9,922 nucleotides of DNA from Deltaproteobacteria bacterium (GCA_030605675.1 JAUWHV010000155.1:1-9922); one strand, 5' to 3'. Positions 1 to 7,007 are shown, counted from the first letter of the stretch. The notes: generated from the sequence alone by a model not told the origin. Translations and numbers: made by a program.

Positions 1-7
1 CTGCGGA

Positions 8-976
8 TCAGAGATTCCTGGCTATATCCTTTGCAAAGTAAGTAATTATGACATCGGCCCCTGCACGGCGGATGCTGAGAAGAGACTCCTCCACGACCCT
101 AGCTTCATCCAGCCAGCCCTTGGAAGACGCGGCCTTTATCATGGAGTACTCACCGCTTACCTGATAGGCGGCAATTGGAAGGGTGAACTCCTGCCGCAGA
201 AGATGGATTATGTCGAGGTAAGGCATGGCAGGCTTCACCATGAGGATGTCAGCCCCTTCCTCAAGGTCCAGCATGGCCTCCCTCATGGCTTCCCTGGCGT
301 TTGCAGGGTCCATCTGGTATGAGCGACGATCTCCGGATTTAGGAGCGCACTCTGCTGCTTCACGGAAGGGTCCGTAGAATGATGAAGCATACTTTACGGC
401 ATAGGACAGAATAGGAATCTGGTCAAAGCCGTGCTCGTCAAGTGCCTCCCTTATTGTTCCTACACGGCCGTCCATCATATCGGAAGGCGCTACAATGTCC
501 GCCCCGGCCCTGGCGTGGGAGAGAGCGACCTTTGTCAGCAACTCCAGGGTCGCATCATTGTCTATCCGGCCATTTGAGAGCACGCCACAGTGCCCGTGGG
601 AAGTGTACTCGCAAAGGCACACGTCAGTCACGACAAGGAGATCAGGCACTGACTTCTTTATGGCGGATATGGCCTTTTGCACCACACCGCTTTTTATCCA
701 GGCATGAGAACCCCTTGAGTCTTTTTTTTCAGGAAGGCCGAATAAAAGGACTGCATTAATTCCCAGATCAAAGACTTCCTTGGCCTCTTTTACTACGGCA
801 TCCACAGAAAACTGATAGCAGCCGGGCATGGCATCAATAGGCTGTTTAATGCCTTTGCCATGTATAATGAAAAGGGGATAGATAAGGTGTTTCGGGCTTA
901 AGGTGGTCTCACGGATCAGTGCGCGCAGAGATTCCGTGCGGCGCAACCTGCGGGGGCGATATTCAGGGTACATCAT
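8..976 (-). CDS. hemB: Porphobilinogen synthase (delta-aminolevulinic acid dehydratase)
   Basis: This cytoplasmic enzyme condenses two 5-aminolevulinate molecules to porphobilinogen, the first common step of tetrapyrrole (heme, siroheme, B12) synthesis. The protein is 322 aa, normal for the family. Numbering here is from the upstream in-frame TTG at 985, three codons before the preferred start. The metal site DVCLCEYTSHGHCG (about 121-134) has the three cysteines (C123, C125, C133) of the zinc-dependent class. The two Schiff-base lysines are K198 in VKYASSFYGPFREA and K251 in LMVKPAMPY. The N-terminal RPRRLRR arm that mediates oligomer contacts is present. I chose the ATG at 976 because GGAGG on the minus strand (987-991) lies 10 nt upstream; the TTG at 985 sits directly on that Shine-Dalgarno. 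The chosen start overlaps the upstream receiver stop as ATGA, so the two genes are probably translationally coupled. It is the last gene of the minus-strand block seen here. Confidence 0.96.
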   Translation of the reverse strand: MMYPEYRPRRLRRTESLRALIRETTLSPKHLIYPLFIIHGKGIKQPIDAMPGCYQFSVDAVVKEAKEVFDLGINAVLLFGLPEKKDSRGSHAWIKSGVVQKAISAIKKSVPDLLVVTDVCLCEYTSHGHCGVLSNGRIDNDATLELLTKVALSHARAGADIVAPSDMMDGRVGTIREALDEHGFDQIPILSYAVKYASSFYGPFREAAECAPKSGDRRSYQMDPANAREAMREAMLDLEEGADILMVKPAMPYLDIIHLLRQEFTLPIAAYQVSGEYSMIKAASSKGWLDEARVVEESLLSIRRAGADVIITYFAKDIARNL

Positions 977-1344
977 GGCAACCAATCCTCCAGCCTTTGA
1001 AGCAGATCATTTGCAGTAAAAGGCTCCTCAATAAAGTCGCTGCAGCCGGCATCGTGGAAACGTTCGCGCTCCGAAGAAGAAGCCACCGTACATATAAGCA
1101 CTACCGGTATATTCTCGGTCTCAGGGGACTGCTTGAGAAGCACGCTCATAGACAAGGCGTCCAGTATGGGAATATCCTTACGTATGATCACCAGATCAGG
1201 CAACTCGGCCTTTGCCAGATCAAGACCTTCCTGGCCGTCCTCCGCAAGGAGCAGTCTGAGCCCGGTTTGGTTCGCCAGTTTACGGAGCGTCTCAATCACT
1301 GACTCGTTATAATCCACAAGGAGTATGGTCTGGTCTTCTTTCAT
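973..1344 (-). CDS. Single-domain response-regulator-like protein, degenerate (pseudo-receiver)
   Basis: The 123-aa protein has the CheY-like receiver pattern and nothing else: beta1 TILLVDYNES with D11, beta3 PDLVIIRKDIP (49-59), beta4 IPVVLICT (79-86) and beta5 DFIEEPF (103-109). Aligned to the family consensus PDLVLLDxxMP, the phosphoacceptor Asp is Arg55 (codon CGT at 1182-1180), and the invariant Lys of the KPF motif is Glu107. The second acidic residue of the beta1 pair is Tyr12. It therefore should not undergo normal Asp phosphorylation, although D57, two residues on, could be a shifted site. There is no DNA-binding or enzymatic output domain. It lies 37 nt downstream of the ClpX-like gene and overlaps hemB by 4 nt. 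By analogy with receiver-type adaptors such as RssB and CpdR it could act by protein contact, which is inference. No strong Shine-Dalgarno precedes the ATG. Confidence 0.85.
   Translation of the reverse strand: MKEDQTILLVDYNESVIETLRKLANQTGLRLLLAEDGQEGLDLAKAELPDLVIIRKDIPILDALSMSVLLKQSPETENIPVVLICTVASSSERERFHDAGCSDFIEEPFTANDLLQRLEDWLP
987..991 (-). promoter_or_regulatory. hemB ribosome binding site
   Basis: GGAGG on the minus strand lies 10 nt upstream of the ATG at 976 and inside the end of the receiver gene. It decides the hemB start in favour of 976 over the TTG at 985, which would leave only one base of spacing. Confidence 0.7.
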
Positions 1345-1348
1345 AAAC

Positions 1349-1376
1349 TAATAGCTAACCGCTAAAGGCTAATCGC
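1349..1376. repeat. Tandem heptanucleotide repeat, consensus TAANNGC x4
   Basis: On the plus strand the gap between the ClpX-like and receiver genes reads TAATAGC, TAACCGC, TAAAGGC, TAATCGC, four adjacent 7-bp units with fixed TAA and GC and variable middle bases. It fills most of the 37-bp gap and lies immediately upstream of the receiver start codon, where a Shine-Dalgarno would be expected. Similar heptad arrays, with other sequences, occur in two further gaps of this window. Confidence 0.75.
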
Positions 1377-1381
1377 TCAAT

Positions 1382-3205
1382 TTAATAGCACTCACGAATA
1401 AGTCTATTTATATAGAGCTCCGGGTTATCCACTGCTTCAGCCGAAATATTAAAGACATCCTGCGCAGTCTTTTCCCTTATAAGAGTAAGACCATATTCAA
1501 GAATATTACACAATCTCTCGCACTGGACATAGAGATTGGAAGAATCATCCAGACAACTATACAGCAACATGTCCACTGCGTCTTCCTCTAAGTTAATCCT
1601 CAGACCGCAACGGTTAAAAAAAGAGTCCTCGTAACTTTTTATCTGCCCTATCCATAATTGCACCCTCTCACTGGCCTCCCTAAAGTCCAAATCTTCTTTA
1701 AGGGACAGCTGGGCTACGATGTCCAACCTATTATGTGTAAGCTTCAGCTTAGAGTCTTCCCACCGGGGTAACTCCTCCTGCTCAAGGCGAGAAATCAGGA
1801 TCTGTTTTTCCTCAGCAAGCATGGCCTGATACCTTCTCAGTCTCGCCTTGTCCTTTAAATTCTCTAAAAGCTTTTGGAGCTCTCCCTCCGGACCATTAAC
1901 CAGATTACTGGTCACTACCAAAAAAGACACGCTAATTGAGGGCAGCTTTTTTTCAAAGGGCAACAATACCCTTTCCACCACGCTCACAAGGGCCCTTGCC
2001 CCTGTATGTTCCTGATAGGCCTGACGGGCAAGGAGTCTCAGGGCATCTTCTTCGAATTTGAGGTCTATTCCATAGGCCCTGAAGTCCTGCTTCTTGCTCA
2101 TGATAATCGGGTTGTTCGGATTACACAGTATCTCAAACAGATCCTGCTCTGAGAGCTCTTCCAGAATGGAAATAACAGGAATCCTCCCAACGAACTCAGA
2201 CTCAAAGCCGTATTCGACAAGGTCCTGTGGCTTCACGTGCCGTAGCCACTCCATCTCATCCTGGTTATCGATCTCTGCGCCAAAGCCTATACTCTTCTTC
2301 CTGAGCCTGTCCTTTATTATGTCGCTAAGGCCCCCGAAAGCGCCACTAACTATGAACAATATACTGCGCGTATTAAGACTCAGTTTCTCCCTTTTTCCAG
2401 TCTTGCGGTATCTTTCTATGGCCTGTATCTGGGAAATAGGGTCATGGGGGACCCGCATGTCCACCTCGGTCTCCTCAAGGGGTTTTAATAAGGCCCTCTG
2501 GACCCCGGCCCTGGAAACATCCGGACCACTCATATGGTGAGAAGACGCAATTTTGTCAATTTCATCTATATAGACAATCCCGTACTGCGCCTTTTCAAGG
2601 TCACCATCCGCTTCCTGAACCAGGTCACGGACCAGGTCCTCTATGTCTCCTCCCACATAACCTGTCTCACTGAACTTTGTGGCATCGCCTTTCACGAAAG
2701 GTACGCCCAGTTTCGCCGCTATCAGCTTGACAAGATATGTCTTTCCAACACCCGTAGGACCTATGAGGATTATATTATTCTTTATGCTTCCAATCGAATG
2801 GGGATCTTTCCCCTTTTCTTGAAGATATGTGATCTTGTTAAAGTGAGTACATATCTTTGTAGCCAGAACGGCCTTTGCCATATCCTGCCTGACCACATAC
2901 CTGTTCAGGTAGGCCTCAAGCTCCTCCGGCTTAAGATTAAAGCTTATTTTTGGGCCCTTCTCAGAATCAGCCCCTTCTTTCCGGTCGGTGCTATCAGGCT
3001 TTGCTTGCCAAGGGAAAACCATCTGGGACACTACCCGTATTCTGCCCCCATACTTTTTGGAAAGATAATTACTTATCTCCTTTTCCAGGTCTTTTTGTGA
3101 AGGCAAATTCACAGTCCTGTCAGGCTTCTCATTGGTGATATCAGTAAGTCCTGTGCCCGGATCCTTCAAAGCGTTTTTCTTATCATATCTCTTTTGCATA
3201 TACAT
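1382..3205 (-). CDS. ClpX-like AAA+ unfoldase ATPase with atypical termini
   Basis: The 607-aa protein is clearly longer than ordinary ClpX (about 420 aa). Visible ClpX features are a helix matching the ClpX linker (KPEELEAYLNRYVVRQ, 92-107), Walker A GPTGVGKT (149-156), pore-1 loop GYVG (182-185), Walker B IVYIDE (210-215), an SGAFGGL segment (287-293), an IGFG loop (306-309) at the position of the ClpP-docking IGF loop, the arginine finger in FVGR (R341), and sensor-2 GAR (402-404). The N-terminal zinc-binding domain is missing: the first 118 residues contain no cysteine and form a different, charged region. After the small domain (about 379-440) comes a charged, probably coiled segment (about 441-530), then a stretch at 534-595 that resembles the small domain again but without GAR. 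It is probably an ATP-dependent unfoldase, possibly ClpP-partnered, with altered substrate choice. It heads the block with the pseudo-receiver and hemB. The start is the first of two close ATGs (3205 and 3199), neither with a strong Shine-Dalgarno. The symbol clpX is withheld because this looks like a paralogous subfamily. Confidence 0.88.
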   Translation of the reverse strand: MYMQKRYDKKNALKDPGTGLTDITNEKPDRTVNLPSQKDLEKEISNYLSKKYGGRIRVVSQMVFPWQAKPDSTDRKEGADSEKGPKISFNLKPEELEAYLNRYVVRQDMAKAVLATKICTHFNKITYLQEKGKDPHSIGSIKNNIILIGPTGVGKTYLVKLIAAKLGVPFVKGDATKFSETGYVGGDIEDLVRDLVQEADGDLEKAQYGIVYIDEIDKIASSHHMSGPDVSRAGVQRALLKPLEETEVDMRVPHDPISQIQAIERYRKTGKREKLSLNTRSILFIVSGAFGGLSDIIKDRLRKKSIGFGAEIDNQDEMEWLRHVKPQDLVEYGFESEFVGRIPVISILEELSEQDLFEILCNPNNPIIMSKKQDFRAYGIDLKFEEDALRLLARQAYQEHTGARALVSVVERVLLPFEKKLPSISVSFLVVTSNLVNGPEGELQKLLENLKDKARLRRYQAMLAEEKQILISRLEQEELPRWEDSKLKLTHNRLDIVAQLSLKEDLDFREASERVQLWIGQIKSYEDSFFNRCGLRINLEEDAVDMLLYSCLDDSSNLYVQCERLCNILEYGLTLIREKTAQDVFNISAEAVDNPELYINRLIRECY

Positions 3206-3422
3206 ACTTTATAGCAGAAACAAGCTCCAAGCTCAATCCCCGCTCGTTAGGGCCTTGGCATCCATGTCTTTGCATACTATAGGCCCATGTGATAGTTTTA
3301 AAAAGGACCTCACGCAAAGGCGCAAAGAAAATTAAGAAAAAATTGCGCCTTTGCGTGAAATATGTCTTTTCTAAAAAAGTTTAAACTGCTTTTTAGCTTA
3401 TATAAGATGGGAGAAAAAAGCA
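3206..3422. promoter_or_regulatory. Divergent intergenic region between ClpX-like and CoADR-rhodanese genes
   Basis: The 217-bp gap separates two outward-facing transcription units and must hold both promoters. It contains a 16-bp inverted repeat (3310-3358), an A/T-rich near-palindrome centred on AGTTTAAACT (3378-3387) with flanking CTAAAAA and TTTTTAG, and the small palindrome CTTATATAAG (3397-3406). GGGAG (3409-3413) lies 9 nt before the ATG at 3423. The AT-rich palindromes could be operator or promoter elements for the rightward genes, but I could not assign a convincing -35/-10 pair. An open frame across this gap has no supporting features and I do not call it a gene. Confidence 0.5.
3310..3358. 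repeat. Perfect 16-bp inverted repeat with 17-nt loop
   Basis: The left arm TCACGCAAAGGCGCAA (3310-3325) is the exact reverse complement of the right arm TTGCGCCTTTGCGTGA (3343-3358), separated by an A-rich 17-nt loop. No T-run follows on either strand, so a classical intrinsic terminator is unlikely. The arm sequence, rich in CGCAAAG, resembles dispersed intergenic repeats found in many bacterial genomes. A regulator-binding site, an mRNA leader hairpin or a small repeat element are alternatives. Confidence 0.8.
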
Positions 3423-5147
3423 ATGAGTGAAAAAATCGTAATTGTAGGCGCAGTGGCAGCAGGCCCAAAGGCTGCCTGCCGGGCCAGACGACTCATGCCG
3501 GATGCTCAGATTACCGTAGTGGACCAGGATGATCTGATTTCCTATGGAGGTTGCGGGATACCCTATTTTGTTTCCGGCGATGTAGCAGATGAAAAAGAAC
3601 TCCGCTCAACCACCTTCAATATGGTCAGAGACGCTTATTACTTCAAGCAGGCAAAGGGTTTTGAAGTACGAACCATGACAAAGGCTTTATCTATTGACCT
3701 GAAACAAAAATTTCTCCATGTTGAGGACGTCCGCACCACGGAAAAGGACTCCATACCTTATGATAAGCTGATGTTGGCCACGGGAAGCAGGCCGAACGTA
3801 CTTCCCATACCTGGAAATGACCTTGATGGCATCTTTACCATCAGCAGCCTGCATAAGGCCATAGCCATAAAGGACTGCCTTGCAAAAGGCCGGGTAGGCA
3901 AAGCGGTTGTAATCGGAGGCGGTGCCATCGGGATTGAAATGGCCGAGGCCATGGCTGATCTCTGGGGCGTGGAAACAACTATTGTCGAGTTCATGCCACA
4001 GATACTCCCCAGGATTGTGGATCAACCCCTTGCTTCCATGGTTGAACAGCACCTGAAAGAGAATGGTGTCACTGTATATACACAGGAAACCGCCCGGAAA
4101 TTCGAGGGAGACGACCAGGGAAAGGTATGTAAGGTTATTACAGATAAAAGAGAGATTGAGGCGGATCTGGTAATAATGGCCGTGGGTGTCAGGCCCAGGG
4201 GAGAGCTTGCAAAAGATGCGGGCTTGCTGGTCTCTTCACAGGGCGGGATAATAGTAAACCAAAGGATGCAGACATCAAATCCCGGTATTTACGCTGCCGG
4301 AGACTGCGTTGAGACCTACAACCTGATCAGCGGGAAAAAGGCCTATGCGCCAATGGGCTCTATAGCAAATCGCCAAGGACGGGTGGTGGCAGACAATCTG
4401 GCAGGTATTCCCAGCACCTTTGACGGGGTAGTCGGGAGCTTTATCATGAAGGTCTTTGACCTCTCTGTCGGCGCTACCGGTCTCAGCCTGGATGTGGCCA
4501 AGGCAGAGGGCTTTGACGCTATAGGCGCCCTTTGCGCACAGTTTGATCGCGCCCATTTTTTCCCAACCAAGGAAAATATGTTCCTCCACATGGTCGTCGA
4601 CAGGTCTGACAAAAGGGTACTGGGGCTCCAGGGAATAGGTGCCATGGGAGATGGGCTAATGGCCAGGATCAACGCCGTAGCCGGATTGCTAGAAAGAAAA
4701 GCAGTCGTCAGCGACTTCAGCAACCTGGAGCTGCCGTATGCCCCACCCTTTTCCACGGCTGTTGATATTCTGAATGCCACTGCCAACGTGGCTGACAACA
4801 CGGTCTCCGGCCGGTTCAGGGCCATTGATGTAGAGGACTTTGTCGCCTGGCTAAACGGGGAGGAAAGTCACCCTGACTGGTTGGCCATTGACCTCCGCCA
4901 TCCAGCCGAGGCGGCACACTTCATTGAAAAATTTCAAGACCGCTGGAGACTCGTGCTCTATGATAAGTTCCGGAGCGAATACGAACAGCTCCCAAAGGAC
5001 AAGATGCTCATACTCATATGTAATGCCGGTGCCAAGGCCTATGAAGTCCAGTGTTTCCTTGACAGCGTCAACATGAAAAACACAGTTGTGCTGCCGGGCG
5101 GCCTTAATGTAATTCGTAATTTAGGGGTCGATTGGTGGCCGAGCTGA
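3423..5147 (+). CDS. CoA-disulfide reductase family flavoprotein with C-terminal rhodanese domain
   Basis: This is a 574-aa FAD/NAD(P)H-dependent pyridine nucleotide-disulfide oxidoreductase of the CoADR/NADH persulfide or polysulfide reductase group. Domains in order are: FAD-binding (IVIVGAVAAG, 5-14), single redox-active cysteine C44 in YGGCGIPY, ATGSRP (119-124), NAD(P)H-binding GGGAIG (165-170), second FAD motif YAAGDC (290-295), dimerisation domain with YAPPFS (439-444), and rhodanese domain (about 465-574) with DLRHP (490-494) and candidate sulfur-carrying C533 in the loop CNAGAKAYE. The second domain suggests reduction of persulfide or polysulfide sulfur, or CoA disulfide, in the cytoplasm; the substrate cannot be read from sequence. 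The start has GGGAG 9 nt upstream. It is the first gene of a three-gene plus-strand group with a DsbC-like protein and a membrane protein. Confidence 0.92.
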   Translation: MSEKIVIVGAVAAGPKAACRARRLMPDAQITVVDQDDLISYGGCGIPYFVSGDVADEKELRSTTFNMVRDAYYFKQAKGFEVRTMTKALSIDLKQKFLHVEDVRTTEKDSIPYDKLMLATGSRPNVLPIPGNDLDGIFTISSLHKAIAIKDCLAKGRVGKAVVIGGGAIGIEMAEAMADLWGVETTIVEFMPQILPRIVDQPLASMVEQHLKENGVTVYTQETARKFEGDDQGKVCKVITDKREIEADLVIMAVGVRPRGELAKDAGLLVSSQGGIIVNQRMQTSNPGIYAAGDCVETYNLISGKKAYAPMGSIANRQGRVVADNLAGIPSTFDGVVGSFIMKVFDLSVGATGLSLDVAKAEGFDAIGALCAQFDRAHFFPTKENMFLHMVVDRSDKRVLGLQGIGAMGDGLMARINAVAGLLERKAVVSDFSNLELPYAPPFSTAVDILNATANVADNTVSGRFRAIDVEDFVAWLNGEESHPDWLAIDLRHPAEAAHFIEKFQDRWRLVLYDKFRSEYEQLPKDKMLILICNAGAKAYEVQCFLDSVNMKNTVVLPGGLNVIRNLGVDWWPS

Positions 5148-5152
5148 TGTTG

Positions 5153-5158
5153 AAGGAG
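5153..5158 (+). promoter_or_regulatory. Ribosome binding site for the DsbC-like gene
   Basis: AAGGAG lies 9 nt before the ATG at 5168. It favours that start over the ATG at 5147, which overlaps the preceding stop as TGATG, and over an upstream in-frame TTG at 5132. Confidence 0.65.
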
Positions 5159-5167
5159 AACTCAAAA

Positions 5168-5938
5168 ATGTCCATTCTTAGTTATCTGACTCTATTCCTA
5201 ACGCCCCTCTTTTTCCTGGTCCAGGCCCAAGACTGCCTTGCGGCTGCCTGTCCTTCCAAGGAAACCATACAACAGAAGGTGGTAAAAACTTTCAAACCAG
5301 GCATCAGTGTCGTAAAGATCCAGCCTAGTGCTGTCCCGGGGCTCTGCGAGGTCCAGCTAATGTTTAGGGGCCAAAACAGCATTTTGTACACTGACCCCAA
5401 AGGGAAATTTCTGATCACCGGCCAGGTCTTTAAGGCCTCAGACGGGACCAATATCACCAAAGAGGCAATTGCTGATCTCAATCGTTTTACTGATTCCGAC
5501 CTCAAACGTCTTGAAGACCTCACTGTCTTTACCATAGGTTCAAAAGGGGAAATTGTTTACTTCGTTACAGACCCGCAATGCCCATACTGCCACAAGGCAG
5601 AGAAAATTGTCACCCAAATGGCAGAAGCAGAGCAAATCCAGTTAAAGGTCCTGCTGTTTCCCCTCAGCTTCCATAAGGGTGCCAAGGAACAATGCATATC
5701 CATCATTTGCGACAATAAGGGTTTGGAAGACCTTCACAGCGGGTACAAATCGGAAAACCAGTGCGAGGAGGGAAAAAACAAGATTGAAGATACTCTCCGC
5801 TTCCTGCAGAAAAAGGGTATAACAGGCGTTCCGACCCATATCTTTTCAGACGGAAAGTATCATTCAGGAGTGCTTAAAAAGCAGGCCATGAAGAAACGCC
5901 TGGGGCTTTCAGAGGATGAGACCGCTCAGAAGGAATAA
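5168..5938 (+). CDS. DsbC-family exported thiol-disulfide isomerase/reductase
   Basis: The 256-aa protein has an N-terminal hydrophobic segment (about 1-27, ending LAAA before C28) consistent with export; cleavage after A27, or lipidation at C28, is possible. Residues about 28-108 resemble the DsbC dimerisation domain (a TIQQ-type helix, a V-x-K-x-x-P-S strand, LYTDPKGKFLITGQVF). A thioredoxin fold follows with active site CPYC (138-141) and a cis-proline in GVPTHIF (P222). Additional cysteines C176, C181 and C199 may form a structural disulfide. CPYC instead of CGYC differs from E. coli DsbC and may shift the redox potential. The likely role is disulfide isomerisation or thiol reduction in the periplasm. 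The start at 5168 has a good Shine-Dalgarno, but its n-region has no Lys or Arg; the start at 5147 would add MLKENSK and make a more typical signal peptide, so both remain open. It follows the CoADR-rhodanese gene by 20 nt. Confidence 0.88.
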   Translation: MSILSYLTLFLTPLFFLVQAQDCLAAACPSKETIQQKVVKTFKPGISVVKIQPSAVPGLCEVQLMFRGQNSILYTDPKGKFLITGQVFKASDGTNITKEAIADLNRFTDSDLKRLEDLTVFTIGSKGEIVYFVTDPQCPYCHKAEKIVTQMAEAEQIQLKVLLFPLSFHKGAKEQCISIICDNKGLEDLHSGYKSENQCEEGKNKIEDTLRFLQKKGITGVPTHIFSDGKYHSGVLKKQAMKKRLGLSEDETAQKE

Positions 5939-6884
5939 AAATAGTCGAGGTCTGCTCCCAGGCTATACCCTGGTGGCACTTGCAGTCCTGGCTGTCGCTG
6001 AGGTTTTTCTTTTTCTCAAGGTCCCTGTCGTACAGGACTATTTTTATATCCTTGCCTGGTGGCCTTACATAATCCTGGCTGACGGCCTGATTTACAAGCA
6101 ACGCGGATGGTCGCCCATTAAAGGCAGGCCGGTTGGTTTTCTTTCGCTGGTCACATGGTCTGTAACCATATGGCTGATCTTTGAGCTCTTCAACTTGAGG
6201 CTCCAAAACTGGCACTATGTAGAACTCGTATCAAACCCTTGCTTCAGATGGCCCGGCTACACCCTTGCCTTTGCCACAGTCCTTCCAGGCCTCTTTGAGA
6301 CATACTACCTGATAAAGACCTTGGGGATCTCAGAGCAAGTAAAGACCCGACCCTTTGCGATAACGCCGACAATTGAGAAGACCTTTCTGACAACAGGACT
6401 GATTTTTTTGGCCTTTTCCGTATTTCTGCCAAAATACTTCTTTCCATTGGTGTGGGGGGGATTTGTCTTCCTGTTAGATCCCATAAATGCAAGGATGAAA
6501 GGGCCCAGTTTACTTAAGGACCTCTCTAAAGGAAGACCTCAAAAAGCCATTCAGCTCTTGGTCGCCGGCATGGTATGCGGCCTGCTATGGGAATTCTGGA
6601 ACTTTTGGACAAAATCCAAATGGATATATACGGTTCCCTTTGTAGGAGACATAAAACTCTTTGAAATGCCTGTCCTGGGATTTCTGGGTTTCCCCCCCTT
6701 CGCCCTTGAGTGCTATGTAATGTATAATTTTGCATGCTGCCTTGGCCTGGCCGTCCCCTGGGAGCAGGAAGTCAATAAAAAAAAGATGGGTTGGCATATC
6801 TTTGTCGTACTCGCCATTCAAATAGCGTTCTGGTTTTTTGTTTTTTCTCTGATAGATCAGCATACTGTTCATTCGTTCCATTGA
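5916..6884 (+). CDS. Polytopic membrane protein of unknown function with internal duplication
   Basis: I do not recognise the family. The 322-aa protein has a basic N-terminus (MRPLRRNKNSR) and about eight hydrophobic segments, near 16-36, 43-60, 73-94, 113-134, 155-171, 175-190, 211-231 and 254-280, plus a last one at 293-313. Two halves appear homologous: residues about 16-135 and 155-272 each carry a hydrophobic segment, then an Asp (D56; D188), a KGRP (69-72; 205-208 as KGRP), then FELFN or WEFWN (89-93; 225-229), a W-x-Y (99-101; 236-238), and an F-E-x-Y or L-E-x-Y ending (E128; E265). The second half is richest in conserved-looking residues (WEFWNFW at 225-231, FEMPVLGFLGFPPF at 249-262). 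The start codon lies 23 bp inside the DsbC-like gene, suggesting coupled translation and a shared task in envelope thiol or sulfur chemistry, though it has no CxxC motif (only C273 and C274 adjacent). Confidence 0.85.
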   Translation: MRPLRRNKNSRGLLPGYTLVALAVLAVAEVFLFLKVPVVQDYFYILAWWPYIILADGLIYKQRGWSPIKGRPVGFLSLVTWSVTIWLIFELFNLRLQNWHYVELVSNPCFRWPGYTLAFATVLPGLFETYYLIKTLGISEQVKTRPFAITPTIEKTFLTTGLIFLAFSVFLPKYFFPLVWGGFVFLLDPINARMKGPSLLKDLSKGRPQKAIQLLVAGMVCGLLWEFWNFWTKSKWIYTVPFVGDIKLFEMPVLGFLGFPPFALECYVMYNFACCLGLAVPWEQEVNKKKMGWHIFVVLAIQIAFWFFVFSLIDQHTVHSFH

Positions 6885-6929
6885 CGGATCATAGACTCCG
6901 GCTATATTGTCCTTCAGATAGTGTAATTC

Positions 6930-7007
6930 AGGTGGATAGACTGAAGGTAGAAGGCTAATAGGGACAAATCATGAGTAATCACATAAAATTAGGTGGATAG
7001 ACTGAAG
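6930..7007 (+). repeat. 17-bp direct repeat AGGTGGATAGACTGAAG, two copies
   Basis: The copies lie at 6930-6946 and 6991-7007, identical, 61 bp apart in phase, in the non-coding gap after the membrane protein gene. The second copy runs into the heptad array GACTGAA. CCTTCAG at 6911-6917 also pairs with CTGAAGG at 6941-6947 as a 7-bp inverted repeat around the first copy. Confidence 0.8.

Noticed and set aside
442..759. Plus-strand open frames opposite hemB
   Set aside because: They lie wholly antisense to a strongly supported hemB, and their translations show no domain pattern.
2094..3138. Several plus-strand open frames opposite the ClpX-like gene
   Set aside because: They are shadows of the AAA+ coding frame, with low-complexity Ser/Ile/Leu runs and no motif.
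3132..3335. A 67-codon plus-strand frame running across the start of the ClpX-like gene into the divergent gap
   Set aside because: It overlaps the ATPase start antisense and ends in the inverted repeat; there is no Shine-Dalgarno or recognisable protein.
3310..3358. Intrinsic terminator
   Set aside because: The stem is strong, but neither strand has a following T-run, and it sits upstream of both flanking genes rather than downstream.
5132..5167. Longer N-terminus for the DsbC-like protein from the TTG at 5132
   Set aside because: It would overlap the preceding gene by 16 bp without a good ribosome site; the ATG at 5168 or 5147 explains the signal peptide better.
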